Source: Ricordea florida (lineage: Eukaryota; Cnidaria; Anthozoa; Corallimorpharia; Ricordeidae). Taken from it: DNA of 64,000 nt. Shown here piece by piece: positions 61,907-64,000 of this stretch. Below the pieces are notes generated by a model that worked only from the letters and a program-made list of their open reading frames with translations, was not told where the DNA came from and ran no database searches. Positions within the stretch are counted from its first letter, which is position 1, and each line of letters starts with the position of its first letter. A program made the translations under genes and the position numbers. The stretch lies in the NCBI GenBank assembly GCA_949710005.1, contig OX453276.1:2381701-2445700 (forward strand), written 5' to 3'.

Positions 61907-63145
61907 ATGTCACAAGCTATATCCGAAGAAATTAATCCAAACAGGATTCCACTAGAGCCTCTCGGTTTGAAAGCGGAATCGTCACTGAATCGAATTACAC
62001 TAAACCCATCATCCGCTAATCCTGAAAAAACACTATATATAAATATTCCACAACTTTCTCAGAATGTAGTGATTGTACCAGGAAGTGTATCTCTATTATT
62101 TGACTTGACTGTTAGTGGTCATGCTAATAATACCCTTGTGAATAACGTTGGTAGTAACCTTGTATCCAGACTCAGGGTTCTTTTTGGTGGAGAAACACTA
62201 CAGGATACTCAAAGATACGATCTCTTTCAAACATACCATGACTTATACTTAACAGCTGAAGATCGTCAGAATGGAATAAAACAAGGTATTTCTTCTGAAA
62301 ACATGAGGAAGCTTAGGACAAATGCGGGTGATAAGGTAACCTCAGGAAATGCTAAGGAAGTAACTCTTTCAACAGTATACAACACCAAGTACCGTATCCC
62401 ACTCAACCATCCTATTCTCAGCAATCATGGTGTTTTCTATCCAAAGGCGTTACCTCATTCACTAATCTTTGAGATTACACTAGCCTCAGTTAACGATATT
62501 GTTGTTTATTCTGATAAGACCAAGCCTCAAACTTACAAAATCGAAAACCTCGAGTTGGAATATTCTTGTATATCAAGTGAATACTTAGCTAATGAGGCTC
62601 AGTCAGCTTATCAGGTTGGTAAAGTATTCTTTTACGAGAACGTACTTTTACACAAAACTTTTACCATCTCCAAACCTAATGACAGTTACATAAACGAGTA
62701 CATTAATATACCTAGGAGATCAATGAAAGGGATATTGTGCTTGTTCACAGATAGCTACGATGGAGGAAAGAGAGATTCAGAAAAGTTTGTAAATCCAAAT
62801 ATAACATCAATCGACATTAACGTTGACGGCATGCCAAACCGTATCTACTCCAAGGGAATGAAACCATCAGACTTTTGGGATTCGGTAATTAAACGTTTCG
62901 GTAAAGAGGGTGTCAAGATAAATGATTTTTATTTCGACAAGTTTGCTCTATGGATTGACTTGAGAACTCACCCTGACAATAGTATTCATGGAGCAGGTAT
63001 GGCTTTGAACAACACGAGAGATGGAGTAAAACTTGAAATGAAACGACAAGTTGGAGGAACAGGAAATATCACCTGTTACATGTTTGTGGTAGCTGATGCG
63101 TTGATGGAGATAATGAATTCAAACTTAAGATCGATAATGTATTAG
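61907..63145 (+). CDS. Polinton 2 major capsid protein candidate
   Basis: 412 residues, closely similar to the capsid candidate of Polinton 1 along its full length (MSQAISEEINPNRIPLEPLG; PLNHPILSNHGVFYPKALP; INIPRRSMKGILCLF; FALWIDLRTHPDN). Changes cluster in surface-like segments while the listed blocks are constant, which suggests selection on the protein. It is followed by the ATPase after 8 bp. Confidence 0.72.
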   Translation: MSQAISEEINPNRIPLEPLGLKAESSLNRITLNPSSANPEKTLYINIPQLSQNVVIVPGSVSLLFDLTVSGHANNTLVNNVGSNLVSRLRVLFGGETLQDTQRYDLFQTYHDLYLTAEDRQNGIKQGISSENMRKLRTNAGDKVTSGNAKEVTLSTVYNTKYRIPLNHPILSNHGVFYPKALPHSLIFEITLASVNDIVVYSDKTKPQTYKIENLELEYSCISSEYLANEAQSAYQVGKVFFYENVLLHKTFTISKPNDSYINEYINIPRRSMKGILCLFTDSYDGGKRDSEKFVNPNITSIDINVDGMPNRIYSKGMKPSDFWDSVIKRFGKEGVKINDFYFDKFALWIDLRTHPDNSIHGAGMALNNTRDGVKLEMKRQVGGTGNITCYMFVVADALMEIMNSNLRSIMY

Positions 63146-63153
63146 TTAAAAAG

Positions 63154-63756
63154 ATGGAAGAATTACGAGATAAAGTTCCTTTTCATTGCATTATAACAGG
63201 TCCAACAAATTGTGGAAAGACAAAATATATCACGGATCAGCTAAGAGGAGCATTCCGAAAAGTGTTTGAATACATTGTTCTAATATGTCCTACTTATGCT
63301 AAAAATAAAACCTATCATAAATTTGCTCACGGAGATAAACGTTTCTTGGTATTATCACCAGATGCTAGTAACAGCGATGAGATTAACGAGTTATTAACTG
63401 ATTGTCAAACTTTGTTCTCAGGTACTAATACACTAATAATTTTGGATGACTGTGCTGTATCGAAAGATTTAAAGAAACGCTCAAACAAGTTTATAGATCT
63501 AGCATTCTCTGGAAGACATCATGGATTATCAGTGTGGGTTCTAACTCAGCAATTAACATCTATAGCAAAACCATTCCGTGAAAATGTAGCTTGTGTGGTT
63601 TCATTCCATAATCCATCACAAAAGGGGATGAAGATGCTTTTCGAAGATTATGGAGGTGATTTAGATTATGAAACTAGTAAAAAGTTTGTAGAAATGCTTA
63701 AAACTGAAAAATATTCTAGACTCTGTGTTTACGTTATCCATTCCAATGTTATTTAG
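63154..63756 (+). CDS. Polinton 2 packaging ATPase with altered C-terminus
   Basis: Walker A TGPTNCGKTK and Walker B TLIILDDC are present, nearly the same as in Polinton 1. After KTEKYSRLC the two copies diverge because this one lacks four bases present in element 1, ending with VYVIHSNVI. One of the two copies must carry a frameshift; the alternative frame in element 1 gives the more regular ending. Confidence 0.82.
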   Translation: MEELRDKVPFHCIITGPTNCGKTKYITDQLRGAFRKVFEYIVLICPTYAKNKTYHKFAHGDKRFLVLSPDASNSDEINELLTDCQTLFSGTNTLIILDDCAVSKDLKKRSNKFIDLAFSGRHHGLSVWVLTQQLTSIAKPFRENVACVVSFHNPSQKGMKMLFEDYGGDLDYETSKKFVEMLKTEKYSRLCVYVIHSNVI

Positions 63757-63771
63757 AGATTCCAGCAGTGA

Positions 63772-63780
63772 TTTAAAAGA
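63772..63780 (+). promoter_or_regulatory. TTTAAAAGA variant motif in Polinton 2
   Basis: Same variant and similar spacing (36 bp to the ATG at 63,808) as in Polinton 1. Confidence 0.45.
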
Positions 63781-63807
63781 ATCTATGTTTTATTAAAAAA
63801 TTGTAAG

Positions 63808-64000
63808 ATGACAAGCATTGAAGAATTTATTGAAGAACAGCCTGAGGTAAAAGATGATGTAAAAGATGATGATATTGAAATAAAACAAGAATCACTAGCT
63901 ATTCTCGCATCTCTTGGTGCTACAAAGGAATATTTAGGTGTTGGTATGAGTCTCGGTGATATAAAGAAACTCACAGCAAAAGATGTTAAAAAATATTATA
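63808..64000 (+). CDS. Acidic small protein of Polinton 2 (cut by window end)
   Basis: Starts MTSIEEFIEEQPEVKDDVKD and continues SLAILASLGATKEYLGVGMS; homologue of the broken gene at 33,538-34,046. It is open to the end of the window, so its full length cannot be judged here. Confidence 0.7.
   Translation, partial: MTSIEEFIEEQPEVKDDVKDDDIEIKQESLAILASLGATKEYLGVGMSLGDIKKLTAKDVKKYY

Larger units (their letters stand above)
56685..64000 (+). mobile_element. Polinton/Maverick element 2, left part (runs off the window)
   Basis: Same gene order and orientation as Polinton 1: polymerase, convergent integrase, capsid, ATPase, acidic small protein. Protein similarity is high, but the terminal repeats are unrelated in sequence to those of element 1, so this is a separate family member and not a duplication of the first. 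Confidence 0.88.

Overview
The window looks like nuclear DNA of a cnidarian, most likely an anthozoan such as a stony coral. This is an inference. It rests on intron-containing genes with GT-AG splice sites, an NLR gene with an N-terminal HEPN-like exon, a secreted PAN/apple-domain exon, a BEL/Pao-like Gag relic, and very many short DNA transposons. There is no sign of a bacterial replicon, CRISPR array or rRNA operon. Fewer than half of the bases belong to host genes; the rest is transposons, several nested in one another.

Region by region. 1-6.5 kb: tandem and fold-back repeats, a microsatellite, the first exon of a secreted PAN-domain protein (minus strand) and two MITEs. 6.5-11.8 kb: a three-exon NLR-type immune receptor gene on the minus strand (HEPN-like exon, coiled-coil exon, NACHT plus leucine-rich-repeat exon). 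13.9-16.8 kb: a decayed inverted-repeat element holding a THAP-like relic and a SAP/SWIM-like relic. 17.0-19.4 kb: a decayed BEL/Pao-type Gag on the minus strand.

20,592-40,012 is a complete Polinton/Maverick (adintovirus-like) element with 327-bp terminal inverted repeats and a 5-bp target duplication (GCAGC). It carries a protein-primed-type family B DNA polymerase, a retrovirus-like integrase, a double-jelly-roll-type major capsid candidate, an A32-like packaging ATPase, a string of small probable virion or membrane genes, and a Cys/His-repeat protein. The integrase is split by a 6.1-kb PIF/Harbinger transposon (25,285-31,377) with its own Myb-like gene and two-exon DDE transposase. That transposon in turn holds a 263-bp MITE. 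A 66-bp palindromic MITE breaks a capsid-module gene. A TTTAAAGA motif sits about 26-38 bp upstream of most start codons in this element and in its relative, and looks like the element's own promoter code.

40-47 kb: a dense field of nested MITEs and inverted repeats, one carrying a two-exon DUF3504/KIAA1958-like gene fragment. 47-52 kb: a head-to-head pair of small genes between two A+T-rich arrays of CATTAATG words, one gene interrupted by a 971-bp TA-flanked transposon. 52-56.5 kb: a nine-exon minus-strand gene of unknown function ending in a RING finger. Its 5' end is missing where a second Polinton begins.

56.7-64 kb (continuing past the window): a second, related but distinct Polinton with the same gene order. 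Its integrase is intact, its polymerase is frameshifted just after the catalytic DTDS motif, and its capsid gene is intact. The two Polintons serve as natural controls for each other: the second shows the unbroken form of the integrase that the Harbinger element split in the first.
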